Of a stretch of 20,646 nucleotides of DNA, positions 1 to 6,823 are shown piece after piece. Source of the DNA: Nitrosotalea sp. Its GTDB lineage: Archaea > Thermoproteota > Nitrososphaeria > Nitrososphaerales > Nitrosopumilaceae. The first letter of the stretch is position 1. Each line of letters opens with the position of its first letter. Below the pieces are notes generated by a model that was not told the origin of the DNA, made no database searches, and saw nothing but the letters and a program-made list of their open reading frames with translations. The stretch spans positions 1 to 20,646 of the forward strand of contig JARLFW010000047.1 of NCBI GenBank assembly GCA_031296345.1, read 5' to 3'. The translations under genes and the position numbers were made by a program.

Positions 1-70
1 GGCACTCAAGATTTTAGAACAAGCAAATGAAAAAGAGATTTCGGCAGGAAAGGATCCAATGGGCCTTGCA
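1..70 (+). repeat. Direct repeat of the TFB cyclin-repeat-2 coding segment (second copy 550-619)
   Basis: Bases 1-39 are identical to 550-588, and 40-70 differ from 589-619 at seven positions, all synonymous. Both copies are read in the same frame and give the same 23 residues. The first copy then switches to TFB linker sequence at a shared ATGGG.CT.GCA. The repeat may extend to the left of the window. Confidence 0.85.
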
Positions 71-790
71 ACTGTAATCGGACAGGCAAACAAGGATTCA
101 ACTGGGAAGCCATTATCAGCATCAATGAAAAATACAATCACGCGTCTTAGAACATGGGACAGTAGAAGCCAAGTACATGAAGCAACTGAAAGAAATTGTA
201 GACAGGCATTCAGTGAGCTTAGCAGACTAAAGGATAAACTTGCTTTATCAGATGCAGTAGTTGAAAAGACTGCATACATCTACAGAAAGGCATTAGAAAA
301 AGGATTAGCAAAAGGTAGATCAATTCCAGGATTAATTGCAGCTGCATTATACTTATCATGTAGAGAAACTGGCACACCTAGAACATTAAACGAGGTTGCA
401 AGAAGAATCAATGTGAAAAAGAAAGATGTCTCAAGATGTTACAGATTATTATTACAAGAGCTTGACATGACCATGCCAGTACTAGATCCAATAAAATGCA
501 TGTCAAGAATTGCAAGTGAATCAGGTCTTAGTGAGAAAGTAAAACGAGAGGCACTCAAGATTTTAGAACAAGCAAATGAAAAAGAGATCTCAGCAGGAAA
601 AGACCCGATGGGACTCGCAGCAGCCGCATTGTACTTGTCTTGTGCAATACATGGAGACAGTACAACTCAAAAGGTAATTGCAATTGCAGCAGGTGTAACA
701 GAAGTAACTATACGAAACAGGTACAAGGGGTTACGAGAACTCTTGGACATTCAAGTGCCAGATAAAAAAACAAGGTCAGAACTGGCTTGA
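2..790 (+). CDS. tfb: Transcription factor B (TFIIB-like), 5' part lies outside the window
   Basis: TFB recruits RNA polymerase to TATA/TBP complexes through two cyclin-fold repeats. From the ATG at 59 the frame holds the linker after the B-reader (MGLATVIGQANKD), then cyclin repeat 1 (around GRSIPGLIAAALYLSCRETGTPRTL) and repeat 2 (around GKDPMGLAAAALYLSC), ending with a recognition-helix-like VTEVTIRNRYK. No zinc ribbon is visible. The frame is open without a stop from base 2, and bases 2-70 encode a second copy of the end of cyclin repeat 2 (ALKILEQANEKEISAGKDP), joined in frame to the linker at MGLA. The complete TFB at 5707-6627 has a normal HDMGLATSIG at this point, so the N-terminus here is a rearranged TFB or an assembly chimera. 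The core is certainly TFB; the true start is unknown. Confidence 0.9.
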   Translation, partial: ALKILEQANEKEISAGKDPMGLATVIGQANKDSTGKPLSASMKNTITRLRTWDSRSQVHEATERNCRQAFSELSRLKDKLALSDAVVEKTAYIYRKALEKGLAKGRSIPGLIAAALYLSCRETGTPRTLNEVARRINVKKKDVSRCYRLLLQELDMTMPVLDPIKCMSRIASESGLSEKVKREALKILEQANEKEISAGKDPMGLAAAALYLSCAIHGDSTTQKVIAIAAGVTEVTIRNRYKGLRELLDIQVPDKKTRSELA

Positions 791-835
791 AAGATTATTC
801 TAAAAAATTTGTCATTAAACCATAAAATTAACAAG

Positions 836-1129
836 ATGACCTATGCGGAAGATGTAATTCTCAAGGTATGGCAAAAAGGTCAGATTGATGAATACAACAT
901 TCCAAATAATTTTAGAAAAGACAATTGTGGTGCATGGATTGAAAGAACAGAATATGAAAATGCCAACTCCCCATTTGGATGGCACATAGACAAAATAAAT
1001 CGAGACTTGAGTTCAGAGGATATAACAAATCTATACCCAGTACATTCTAAGAACAATGTAAGAAATCAGGATGGAACCATAAATTGTAAGGTGACATCAT
1101 TAAGTACAACAAACGTTGAGAAATTATAA
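836..1129 (+). CDS. Small HNH-endonuclease-like protein, probably degenerate active site
   Basis: This 97-residue protein resembles a small HNH-type family with an N-terminal region like FRKDNCGAWIERTEY, followed by GWHIDKI and NLYPVHSKNN. Family members usually read G-W-E-I-D-H-I and N-L-x-P-L-x-W-x-N-N. Here the Asp-His pair of the metal-binding motif reads Asp-Lys, so nuclease activity is doubtful. I chose the ATG at 836 because the MTYAEDVILKVWQKG segment fits the usual N-terminus of the family and an AT-rich element lies at 801-807. A TTG at 809 is in frame and would add nine residues. It starts shortly after the TFB gene, same strand, so co-transcription is possible. Substrate and role are unknown. 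The family assignment is from memory of motif layout, not a search. Confidence 0.65.
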   Translation: MTYAEDVILKVWQKGQIDEYNIPNNFRKDNCGAWIERTEYENANSPFGWHIDKINRDLSSEDITNLYPVHSKNNVRNQDGTINCKVTSLSTTNVEKL

Positions 1130-1134
1130 TTCTT

Positions 1135-1142
1135 AAAAAAAA
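1135..1142 (-). terminator. Oligo-T terminator behind cdc48
   Basis: Eight consecutive T on the minus strand immediately follow the cdc48 stop codon (1145-1143). Archaeal polymerase commonly terminates at such T runs. It lies in the 13-base gap to the convergent HNH-like gene. Confidence 0.5.
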
Positions 1143-3419
1143 TCATCTAAAGTGAGATATAGCTACCTTTTGCCCAACTTTAAGATCCTTTTGAATCTTG
1201 ACCTTCTTTACGGCTTCCTCAAAGTCTTTCATCTTTACCTTTGCCTGTTCAACTTGTTTTTCTGCCTCTTTTGGATCAGGATATTTTTCAACAAAGTTAT
1301 GCAACACAATAGATGCCGCAGTATTTGCAATTGCCGCAACGTCTGCTCCGCTCATACCATCAGTCATCTCTGCAATCTTTGCCAAATCAACATAATCTGG
1401 GTTTAGTCCAGTTGGGGTTCCCATCTCTTTTTCAATTGGAATATCACGTGAACTAATCTCCAATATTTTGAGTCTGCCTTCCTTGTCTGGAATTGGAACT
1501 ACGATTATTTTGTCAAATCTACCAGGTCTAATTAGTGCAGGATCAATCATGTCCGCTCTATTTGTTGCAGCTATTACCACTACACCATTCAAAGAAGTGA
1601 TTCCGTCCATTTCTGTCAGTAATTGACTGACAACTTTTTCTGTTGTTGCACTCTCGCCCATTCCTCTAATTGGTGCAATAGAATCAACCTCATCAAAGAA
1701 TATGATACATGGTGAAGACTGTCTAGCTCTTCTAAATATTTCTCGAATTCCACGCTCTGATTCACCTATCCATTTGGATAGCAATTCAGGACCTTTTACC
1801 GAAATGAAATTTGCCTCACTCTCTGTTGCCACTGCTTTTGCTAACAAGGTCTTTCCAGTTCCACTTGGACCATGTAACAAAATACCGCGTGGCATTCTAT
1901 AACCAAGCTGAGAGTAAAGATTAGGATATTTCATTGGCCATTCTACGGCTTCTTGGAGTTCTCGTTTTACATTCTCAAGACCTCCAATTTGGCTCCATTG
2001 TACATCAGGAGTTTCTATATAGACCTCACGCATTCCAGCAGGAGTTACATCCCGGAATGCAAGCTGATAATCGTCAGCATTTACAATTAATTTATCTAGG
2101 GTTTCTGGAGGAATTTTATCATCAGATAAATTGATTTCGGGTAACAATCGTCGCAGGCATTTCATTGCAGCTTCTTTGCACAAATATTCTAAATCAGCTC
2201 CAACATATCCATGACTTGATCCCGAAATTTTTTCCAAGTTTACATCTTCAGTTAGAGGCATGTTTCGTGTATGAATCAACAAAATCTCTAGTCTTCCTTT
2301 TTTATCCGGTACTTTGATCTCAATTTCTCTATCAAATCTTCCAGGTCTTCTCAGAGCTGGGTCTAGTGCATTTGGTCTATTTGTTGCAGCAATGACTATT
2401 ACTTTACCTCTTCCTTCAAGACCATCCATGAGGGACAACATTTGTGATACAACTCTTCGCTCAACTTCTCCTGTTACCTCTTCTCTTTTTGGTGCAATAG
2501 AATCAATTTCATCTATGAAAACAATTGAGGGTGCTTTTTCTTTTGCCTCCTTGAATATCTCACGAAGTCTTGCCTCACTTTCTCCATAAAACTTGCTCAT
2601 TATCTCAGGACCTGATATGCTGATAAAGTGCGCATTAGTCTCATTTGCAACTGCTTTTGCTAACAAGGTCTTTCCAGTTCCTGGAACTCCATATAGTAAG
2701 ACACCTTTGGGAGCTTCAACTCCTAGTTTTTCAAATATTTCCGGATGTCGCATCGGAAGTTCAATCATCTCTCTTACTTTTCTTATTTCATCAGACATTC
2801 CTCCAATGTCTTCATAAGACACTTGTGGCACTCCACGTAAACTCTCACCTTTTTCAGCAATGTGAAATTCTGTTTTTGGTGTTACAAGTACTGCATCAGT
2901 GGCCGGAGTAATTCCAATTACCTGAAATGTCAGTCTACCACCAAAGTATGGCACCATTATATTATCACCTTTTACAAGTGGAATGTTTTCTAGAGAATCA
3001 GTAAGATATCTTTCATCAATTGGAGGTATAGAATCAAGTGGTGCAACTATGACTTTTTCAGCAGGAACAGTCTTTATTTTTCGCACAGTTACAGTGTCTC
3101 CAATTCCAATACCCGTATTGTTTCTACCAAGACCATCAACTCGGATAATTCCTTTTCCTTCATCAGAGGGATATAATGGAAGACATCTTGCAACAGATCT
3201 TCGTTTTCCAGTAATTTCTAAAATATCACCAGTTGATGCACCTAGGGCATCCATTGATTCATAATCAATACGTGTTACACCTCGACCTACATCGCGAGTA
3301 TACGCTTCCAATATTTTTAATTGAATAGAATTTTGGGCTATGTGTATACATGGAAGGCATGTCTTGTTATACCTTTGGAATCTTTGGTACACATAACATG
3401 TACATCCTCGATCTGACAA
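1143..3419 (-). CDS. cdc48: Cdc48/VAT-type AAA+ ATPase (p97 homologue)
   Basis: This is a hexameric unfoldase that extracts and unfolds proteins, probably for a proteasome or other protease. The order is canonical: N-domain with double-psi barrel (about 33-120) and second subdomain (to about 190), D1 with Walker A GVPGTGKT (244-251) and Walker B VFIDEID (300-306), and D2 with Walker A GPSGTGKT (517-524) and Walker B IFFDEVD (573-579). RRPGRFD and IRPGRFD carry the arginine-finger regions, and the pore loops KFYG and KWIG keep aromatics. The C-terminus ends KVAISHFR, without a clear HbYX proteasome-docking motif. The TTG at 3419 is 29 bases from a good TATA box (3443-3454), supporting a leaderless start. 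It adds about 32 residues with C6, C8, C21, C24 and H26 before the conserved [11 protein letters not shown]. No ATG occurs before residue 56. Family assignment is firm; the exact start is less so. Confidence 0.95.
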   Translation of the reverse strand: MSDRGCTCYVYQRFQRYNKTCLPCIHIAQNSIQLKILEAYTRDVGRGVTRIDYESMDALGASTGDILEITGKRRSVARCLPLYPSDEGKGIIRVDGLGRNNTGIGIGDTVTVRKIKTVPAEKVIVAPLDSIPPIDERYLTDSLENIPLVKGDNIMVPYFGGRLTFQVIGITPATDAVLVTPKTEFHIAEKGESLRGVPQVSYEDIGGMSDEIRKVREMIELPMRHPEIFEKLGVEAPKGVLLYGVPGTGKTLLAKAVANETNAHFISISGPEIMSKFYGESEARLREIFKEAKEKAPSIVFIDEIDSIAPKREEVTGEVERRVVSQMLSLMDGLEGRGKVIVIAATNRPNALDPALRRPGRFDREIEIKVPDKKGRLEILLIHTRNMPLTEDVNLEKISGSSHGYVGADLEYLCKEAAMKCLRRLLPEINLSDDKIPPETLDKLIVNADDYQLAFRDVTPAGMREVYIETPDVQWSQIGGLENVKRELQEAVEWPMKYPNLYSQLGYRMPRGILLHGPSGTGKTLLAKAVATESEANFISVKGPELLSKWIGESERGIREIFRRARQSSPCIIFFDEVDSIAPIRGMGESATTEKVVSQLLTEMDGITSLNGVVVIAATNRADMIDPALIRPGRFDKIIVVPIPDKEGRLKILEISSRDIPIEKEMGTPTGLNPDYVDLAKIAEMTDGMSGADVAAIANTAASIVLHNFVEKYPDPKEAEKQVEQAKVKMKDFEEAVKKVKIQKDLKVGQKVAISHFR

Positions 3420-3497
3420 GGAACAAAAAGTGTGAAAATCTCAATTATATAAAAAAATTGAGAACTTTTATACCATAAATGTAATTTCAAGATCGAA
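3420..3497. promoter_or_regulatory. Divergent promoter region, cdc48 / small conserved gene
   Basis: The minus strand carries TTTTATATAATT (3454-3443), centred about 29 bases from the cdc48 TTG. The plus strand carries TTTTATAC (3466-3473), about 28 bases before the TTG at 3498. Both distances match archaeal TATA-to-start spacing for leaderless mRNAs. The two boxes are about 20 bases apart, so binding of initiation factors could compete. Confidence 0.65.
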
Positions 3498-3749
3498 TTG
3501 GATGCATATCTTGAAGAAGAATTATACGATCTCATAACACATTGTATTCAAAACTCTAATGCCTCAGATTATTCCATCAAAGAAAATAGAATCAAGGAGA
3601 TAGGCCAAGAGTTATTTGCAGATGGCGGAGTAGACGCACTTGAAAACATGTATTTTTCAATAGAACATAGAGTTAGAGAAGAGATTTCAGAAGATGCCAA
3701 GCCTTATCGTTCCCTTTGGAACGGCATCACTAAAGAGTGGAATTATTAG
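3498..3749 (+). CDS. Small acidic helical protein, unknown function
   Basis: This 83-residue, acidic, predicted all-helical soluble protein has no recognisable enzymatic motif, Cys cluster or membrane segment. It starts MDAYLEEELYDLI and ends with a Trp/Tyr-containing tail (LWNGITKEWNY). The TTG start is chosen because it sits about 28 bases downstream of TTTTATAC and no earlier start is available after that box. It probably belongs to a lineage-restricted thaumarchaeal family, but I cannot name it. Its stop codon overlaps that of the convergent minus-strand micro-ORF at 3746-3865. Divergence from cdc48 with closely spaced TATA boxes is the only hint at function. Confidence 0.7.
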   Translation: MDAYLEEELYDLITHCIQNSNASDYSIKENRIKEIGQELFADGGVDALENMYFSIEHRVREEISEDAKPYRSLWNGITKEWNY

Positions 3750-3865
3750 GCAATCGCAACCAGTGACTCGTCTTTTACTGGTTCTTGCATCTCTTTTCTT
3801 GCTCTGGCTAACACCATTCTAAGATGTTCAATTTCGATTTCGTCAATCATTTCACACATGATCAT
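3746..3865 (-). CDS. Micro-protein of 34-39 residues, unknown function
   Basis: A minus-strand frame encodes 39 residues from the ATG at 3865, or 34 from the ATG at 3850, with sequence like MIDEIEIEHLRMVLARARKEM. It looks like one charged amphipathic helix. Its stop overlaps the stop of the plus-strand gene ending at 3749, a compact convergent arrangement. AT-rich TATA-like sequence at about 3868-3885 fits the shorter form better. Helical periodicity and tight packing favour a real gene, but no family can be named. Confidence 0.5.
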   Translation of the reverse strand: MIMCEMIDEIEIEHLRMVLARARKEMQEPVKDESLVAIA

Positions 3866-3904
3866 TTTATAAAATAATTATGATACTTAAGAGATGCGAA
3901 TCTT

Positions 3905-4567
3905 TTATACAAAAGATCTTTTGGACTCGGGATTATTTGTCGGTTTAAGATTCGTACAATAATCAATCCATTGGTGCGTAAATGAAATCTCCTTATCACC
4001 ATGCAAATAGCATCCAATTACATTTTTATCATCTACTTTTAGCGGAAAGTCTACAACAAATTTTTCTTGTTCATCTATTTTTCTAAAGTATGTAGGTCGA
4101 AGCCCCATTGAGTACAATTCAATAACATATTCAAATGGATTAGTTCCACCAAGTTTCTCCTTGACTGATTCAAATGCTGTATATCTTGATGCATATTTTG
4201 CCGCATCCCTTGCCACATCCCTTACAGTCTCACCAGAGAGAAATTCGCTACCATACCAACCATAATTAGTTCTGGCAGATTGACTTGCTTCCTTCCATGC
4301 ATAATTCCATGCAGAATCCCAAGTGTTAGTACAGTTAGATTTCATTGCCGTAACTCTTGCCAGATCCCAAAGGGAATCTGATGCATGCTGAATTGTATCG
4401 TTTTCTTTCTTCCAAGTCATTAATATTTTAGTATATTTTTCAACAATCTCTTCTACCTTTGATAAGATGGAGTTAGCTTCTGAAATAGATCTTGTGGGGG
4501 TAAAATATGTCATAGACTGCAACTTGGAAATTGGTGAATTTGCTGAATTGGTTTGTGACACTTTCAA
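3905..4567 (-). CDS. Uncharacterised Trp/Ala-rich helical protein
   Basis: This 220-residue soluble protein has no signal peptide or membrane segment. After an N-terminal coiled-coil-like stretch (about 28-60, SILSKVEEIVEKYTKIL), residues 62-135 contain repeated helices spaced by Trp and Ala (SLWDLAR, TWDSAWNYAWKEA, VARDAAKYASRYTAF). The C-terminal third looks like an alpha/beta domain (FVVDFPLKVDDKNVIGCYLHGDK is near 167). I do not recognise the family. The start is TTG at 4567, 24-26 bases downstream of TTAATATAAAAC on the minus strand. That box overlaps the stop codon of the upstream small membrane protein gene, so the two are packed tightly but probably transcribed separately. A perfect palindrome CAAAAGATCTTTTG lies over its last codons (3910-3923). 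Confidence 0.75.
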   Translation of the reverse strand: MKVSQTNSANSPISKLQSMTYFTPTRSISEANSILSKVEEIVEKYTKILMTWKKENDTIQHASDSLWDLARVTAMKSNCTNTWDSAWNYAWKEASQSARTNYGWYGSEFLSGETVRDVARDAAKYASRYTAFESVKEKLGGTNPFEYVIELYSMGLRPTYFRKIDEQEKFVVDFPLKVDDKNVIGCYLHGDKEISFTHQWIDYCTNLKPTNNPESKRSFV

Positions 4568-4584
4568 GATTCATGAATTAATTA

Positions 4585-4597
4585 GTTTTATATTAAT
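4585..4597 (-). promoter_or_regulatory. TATA box for the gene at 3905-4567
   Basis: The minus strand reads TTAATATAAAAC about 25 bases before the TTG start at 4567. It overlaps the TAA stop (4593-4595) of the preceding minus-strand gene. Confidence 0.55.
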
Positions 4598-4766
4598 CTG
4601 TTTTTTTACGTTCATAAAATTTTTCAGGTGGTTCTTGTCTATCCTTTTTACGTCCTGGCAGATACAATTTGGCTACTGCACCCATCATAAATCCCCCAAC
4701 TACCACTATTGCAATTCCACTAACAATTAGTACCAAAACTCGTACAATTGATTTGAATATTGCCAT
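4593..4766 (-). CDS. Small single-span membrane protein (57 residues), unknown function
   Basis: The ATG at 4766 opens a 57-residue frame starting MAIFKSIVRVLVLIVSGIAI. One hydrophobic helix spans about residues 8-33, followed by a very basic, Pro/Lys-rich tail (LPGRKKDRQEPPEKFYERKK). The positive charge after the helix suggests a cytoplasmic C-terminus. It lies between marR (upstream, same strand, 65-base gap) and the gene at 3905. A possible TATA element (ATTATATGG on the minus strand, near 4806-4814) is about 40 bases upstream. The clean hydrophobic-basic pattern argues that it is coding; no family can be named. Confidence 0.6.
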   Translation of the reverse strand: MAIFKSIVRVLVLIVSGIAIVVVGGFMMGAVAKLYLPGRKKDRQEPPEKFYERKKTD

Positions 4767-4831
4767 CTTATTCTAGTTAGATTTACAGGTAAATAGGGTT
4801 AGCCATATAATGTGGCCCTATACCTTTTTTT

Positions 4832-5311
4832 TCAATCCTTTGTCTTTTTGAGATCTATGGCTTCAGAATCTCCAAGATATACGATCAGGTTTTCTGTTAT
4901 CTTTTTTACGATCTCAAGTGCTAATTTTATTTCTTGTTCAGAGACATCTTTTATTGAGATTTTTCTAAGATGTGTTGCACATTCCATTACAGAATCCCAC
5001 AACGAATCCGTCTTGGAAGTAGTGTAGATTCGTTTTATTCTCCTGTCGTTAGGATCGGATCTTCTTTCTACATATCCATCCTCTTCCATTTTGTCAATAA
5101 TTGGCACAAGCGTAGGACTTTCAACTCCTATTTTATCTGCAAGTTCTCTTTGCGTAAGACCAGAATGCAAGTATAGTGAAAATATAACTTTGGATTGAGT
5201 TATTGTTATCCCAGATTTATTACGCAATTCAAGATCAAATGCCTTTTGAAATGCTTTTGATGCAGAATACACTACAAAGCCAATACTATTTTCATAATCA
5301 AATTTTTTCAT
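4832..5311 (-). CDS. MarR-family transcriptional regulator
   Basis: A dimeric winged-helix repressor of the MarR type. Flanking dimerisation helices surround a helix-turn-helix (GLTQRELADKIGVESPTLVPIIDKM is split here as GLTQRELADKIG and SPTLVPIIDKM) and a wing with the typical RRSDPNDRRIKRIYTT pattern. I start it at the ATG at 5311 (MKKFDYENSIGF, 159 residues). The alternative ATG at 5326 lies inside a perfect palindrome and only about 18 bases from the TATA box (5339-5348), too close for a leaderless start. The palindrome sits between TATA box and start, where bound protein would block initiation, so negative autoregulation is likely. The ligand and other targets are not visible. The divergent winged-helix gene at 5398 may be co-regulated. 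Confidence 0.9.
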   Translation of the reverse strand: MKKFDYENSIGFVVYSASKAFQKAFDLELRNKSGITITQSKVIFSLYLHSGLTQRELADKIGVESPTLVPIIDKMEEDGYVERRSDPNDRRIKRIYTTSKTDSLWDSVMECATHLRKISIKDVSEQEIKLALEIVKKITENLIVYLGDSEAIDLKKTKD

Positions 5312-5313
5312 TT

Positions 5314-5334
5314 GCTTCCTAATCATTAGGAAGC
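5314..5334. promoter_or_regulatory. Perfect 21-bp palindrome, probable MarR operator
   Basis: Arms GCTTCCTAAT and ATTAGGAAGC flank one central base. Size and symmetry suit a MarR dimer. The site covers the expected transcription start of marR, 25-30 bases from its TATA box, and lies just ahead of the ATG at 5311. Confidence 0.65.
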
Positions 5335-5338
5335 TAAT

Positions 5339-5348
5339 GAATATATAG
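5339..5348. promoter_or_regulatory. Near-symmetrical TATA element between marR and winged-helix gene
   Basis: GAATATATAG reads as CTATATATTC on the minus strand, centred about 33 bases from the marR ATG. It could also direct plus-strand transcription from about 5370 toward the gene at 5398. Confidence 0.5.
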
Positions 5349-5397
5349 ACCTTGTTCTGTATACTAGATATGAAAACAATGAGAGGAGAAAAAAGAA

Positions 5398-5694
5398 ATG
5401 GCAGTTAGCATGAAACAGCAATACCGATCCGAGTTAGGAATAATCTCAGAGGTATTACAAGTAACAATGGATTGTGGCATGCAGGGCGCAATAATATCTT
5501 CAATTGCAAGAAGAGCAAATCTTTCACATTATACAGCAATGGAAAAATGTCAAAAGCTAATTGATTTTGGATTAATGGAATCTAAAATAGATAAAAAAAG
5601 TCGCGCCTTTGTCATTACAGAGAAAGGAATTCAATTCTATCACGAGATGCAAAAATTTCTAGAAATTGCTCAAGAAATAAAAATAAGATATTAG
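5398..5694 (+). CDS. Winged-helix DNA-binding protein, ArnR1-like type
   Basis: This 98-residue protein is a single winged helix: an N-terminal helix (YRSELGIISEVLQVT), a helix-turn-helix (GAIISSIARRANLSHYTAMEKCQKLIDFGL spans about 29-58) and a wing plus C-terminal helix (ITEKGIQFYHEMQKF). This architecture matches the small archaeal ArnR1-like winged-helix domains, frequent in thaumarchaea. The ATG at 5398 has a GGAG-type ribosome binding sequence about ten bases upstream (AGGAGAAAAAAGAAATG), unlike the mostly leaderless neighbours. The leader begins after the shared TATA region upstream of marR. It converges with the TFB at 5707-6627, 12 bases apart. Targets are unknown. Confidence 0.8.
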   Translation: MAVSMKQQYRSELGIISEVLQVTMDCGMQGAIISSIARRANLSHYTAMEKCQKLIDFGLMESKIDKKSRAFVITEKGIQFYHEMQKFLEIAQEIKIRY

Positions 5695-5706
5695 AATAAA
5701 GACAGA

Positions 5707-6627
5707 TTATTCTTCAATCAAAAGACTCAATTTTACTTTGAATAATTTGGTTATATTTCTTACAGAGACGTTACTTACACCGCAGACTCTTGCAATCTCC
5801 ACCTGTGTTTTTTTCTCATTAGTTGTACATGTTGCTAAGTAAACTGCCGCAGCAACTAAAGACATGGGATTTTTCCCCATAGAAAATCCGACATCTTCTG
5901 CCTTTAACAACAAATTCAAGGCATTTCTTCGTGTACTCTCGCTAGCATTAATCATACTACAAATCTTAGTTACAAATTCTACAGGTTCATACGGTTCTAA
6001 CTTTAGATCTAGACTTTGTACCATTATCCTGTATGCAGTGGCAAGATCACCTTTTCTGATATTTCCAGCTTTTGCAATATCTCGTAAAGTTCTAGGAGTA
6101 GCTGTCTTTCTACATGCAGCATATAATGCAGCATAAAGTATTGAAGAAATCCCTCTTCCTCGAGTCAGTTTTAGCGCAGCTGCCTTTCTGTAGATATATG
6201 CAGTCTCTTCAACTACATTATCTGGAAGTGAAAGTTGTGATTTCATTGTATCAAGTAACACAAATGCTTGCCTCAGATTGGAATCGTTTCCTTTTGATTT
6301 GCTTCGACTATCCCAGATTCGAAGTCTGTTAAAGGTATTTTTCATATATCCAGATAGTGAATTACCAGAAGCATCTTTGTCTTGACTTCCTATCGAAGTT
6401 GCAAGACCCATGTCATGTATAGCAAGGCTGGATTTAGATCCGGTTCTACTTTTATCGTTAAATTGTTCAAGATCAAATGAGCGTGATTCAGGTCCAACAC
6501 TATCTATTTTTTCTATCAGAACTTGACCGCATCTGGAACATAGAATTTCACCCGTATCATTGTCTGTTACAAGAGGCCCCCTAGTACATACATCTAATTT
6601 GCATCTATCAAACATCTCATCTTGCAA
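5707..6627 (-). CDS. tfb: Transcription factor B (complete paralogue)
   Basis: A complete 306-residue TFB: N-terminal zinc ribbon (C9, C14, C30, C33), B-reader/linker (HDMGLATSIG, about 72-81), cyclin repeat 1 (around GRGISSILYAALYAACRKTATPRTL) and cyclin repeat 2 (around GKNPMSLVAAAVYLATC), ending VSVRNITKLFKVKL. It would bind TBP and the BRE and recruit RNA polymerase. The first Cys pair is spaced C-x4-C instead of the usual C-x2-C. Both cyclin repeats differ clearly from the TFB core at 59-790, so this is a specialised paralogue, as expected in multi-TFB thaumarchaea. The TTG at 6627 is about 28 bases from a weak TATA-like CCTAATTAATC (6660-6650). The ATG at 6615 would shorten it by four residues. 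Confidence 0.93.
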   Translation of the reverse strand: MQDEMFDRCKLDVCTRGPLVTDNDTGEILCSRCGQVLIEKIDSVGPESRSFDLEQFNDKSRTGSKSSLAIHDMGLATSIGSQDKDASGNSLSGYMKNTFNRLRIWDSRSKSKGNDSNLRQAFVLLDTMKSQLSLPDNVVEETAYIYRKAAALKLTRGRGISSILYAALYAACRKTATPRTLRDIAKAGNIRKGDLATAYRIMVQSLDLKLEPYEPVEFVTKICSMINASESTRRNALNLLLKAEDVGFSMGKNPMSLVAAAVYLATCTTNEKKTQVEIARVCGVSNVSVRNITKLFKVKLSLLIEE

Positions 6628-6823
6628 TTGGGTACTATAGGTCGAATTTGATTAATTAGGAATTTGCAAACAATACTAGGGTTATTTTGCAGTAGCTACA
6701 GCTAATTTCTCATTCCAAGATCATAGAATAAAAAAGTAAATTTTCATCATGATGACGGATTCACCATTACGAATACGTTTGGTTCACACTTGCTTTAAAT
6801 TATGAACAAATCTCTCTCAAGGA
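6628..6823. promoter_or_regulatory. Divergent intergenic region, TFB paralogue / membrane-anchored protein
   Basis: No gene fits in these 196 bases. On the plus strand TTTAAATTA (6794-6802) is about 26 bases before the ATG at 6824, a good leaderless promoter. On the minus strand CCTAATTAATC (6660-6650) is the best TATA candidate for the TFB. A single ATTAGGAA (6655-6662) inside it equals one half of the marR palindrome. A 12-base palindrome TCATCATGATGA lies at 6744-6755. Confidence 0.5.

Noticed and set aside
1152..3264. Several plus-strand open frames inside cdc48
   Set aside because: They are antisense shadows of a clearly conserved AAA+ gene; residue composition is not protein-like.
3338..3535. 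Minus-strand open frame of 65 codons overlapping the cdc48 start
   Set aside because: It overlaps both the cdc48 N-terminus and the start of the divergent gene, lies across both TATA boxes and has no protein-like features.
3910..3923. Perfect palindrome CAAAAGATCTTTTG as an operator or terminator
   Set aside because: It lies over the last codons of a gene, has no loop or T run placed for termination, and short AT-rich palindromes are common here.
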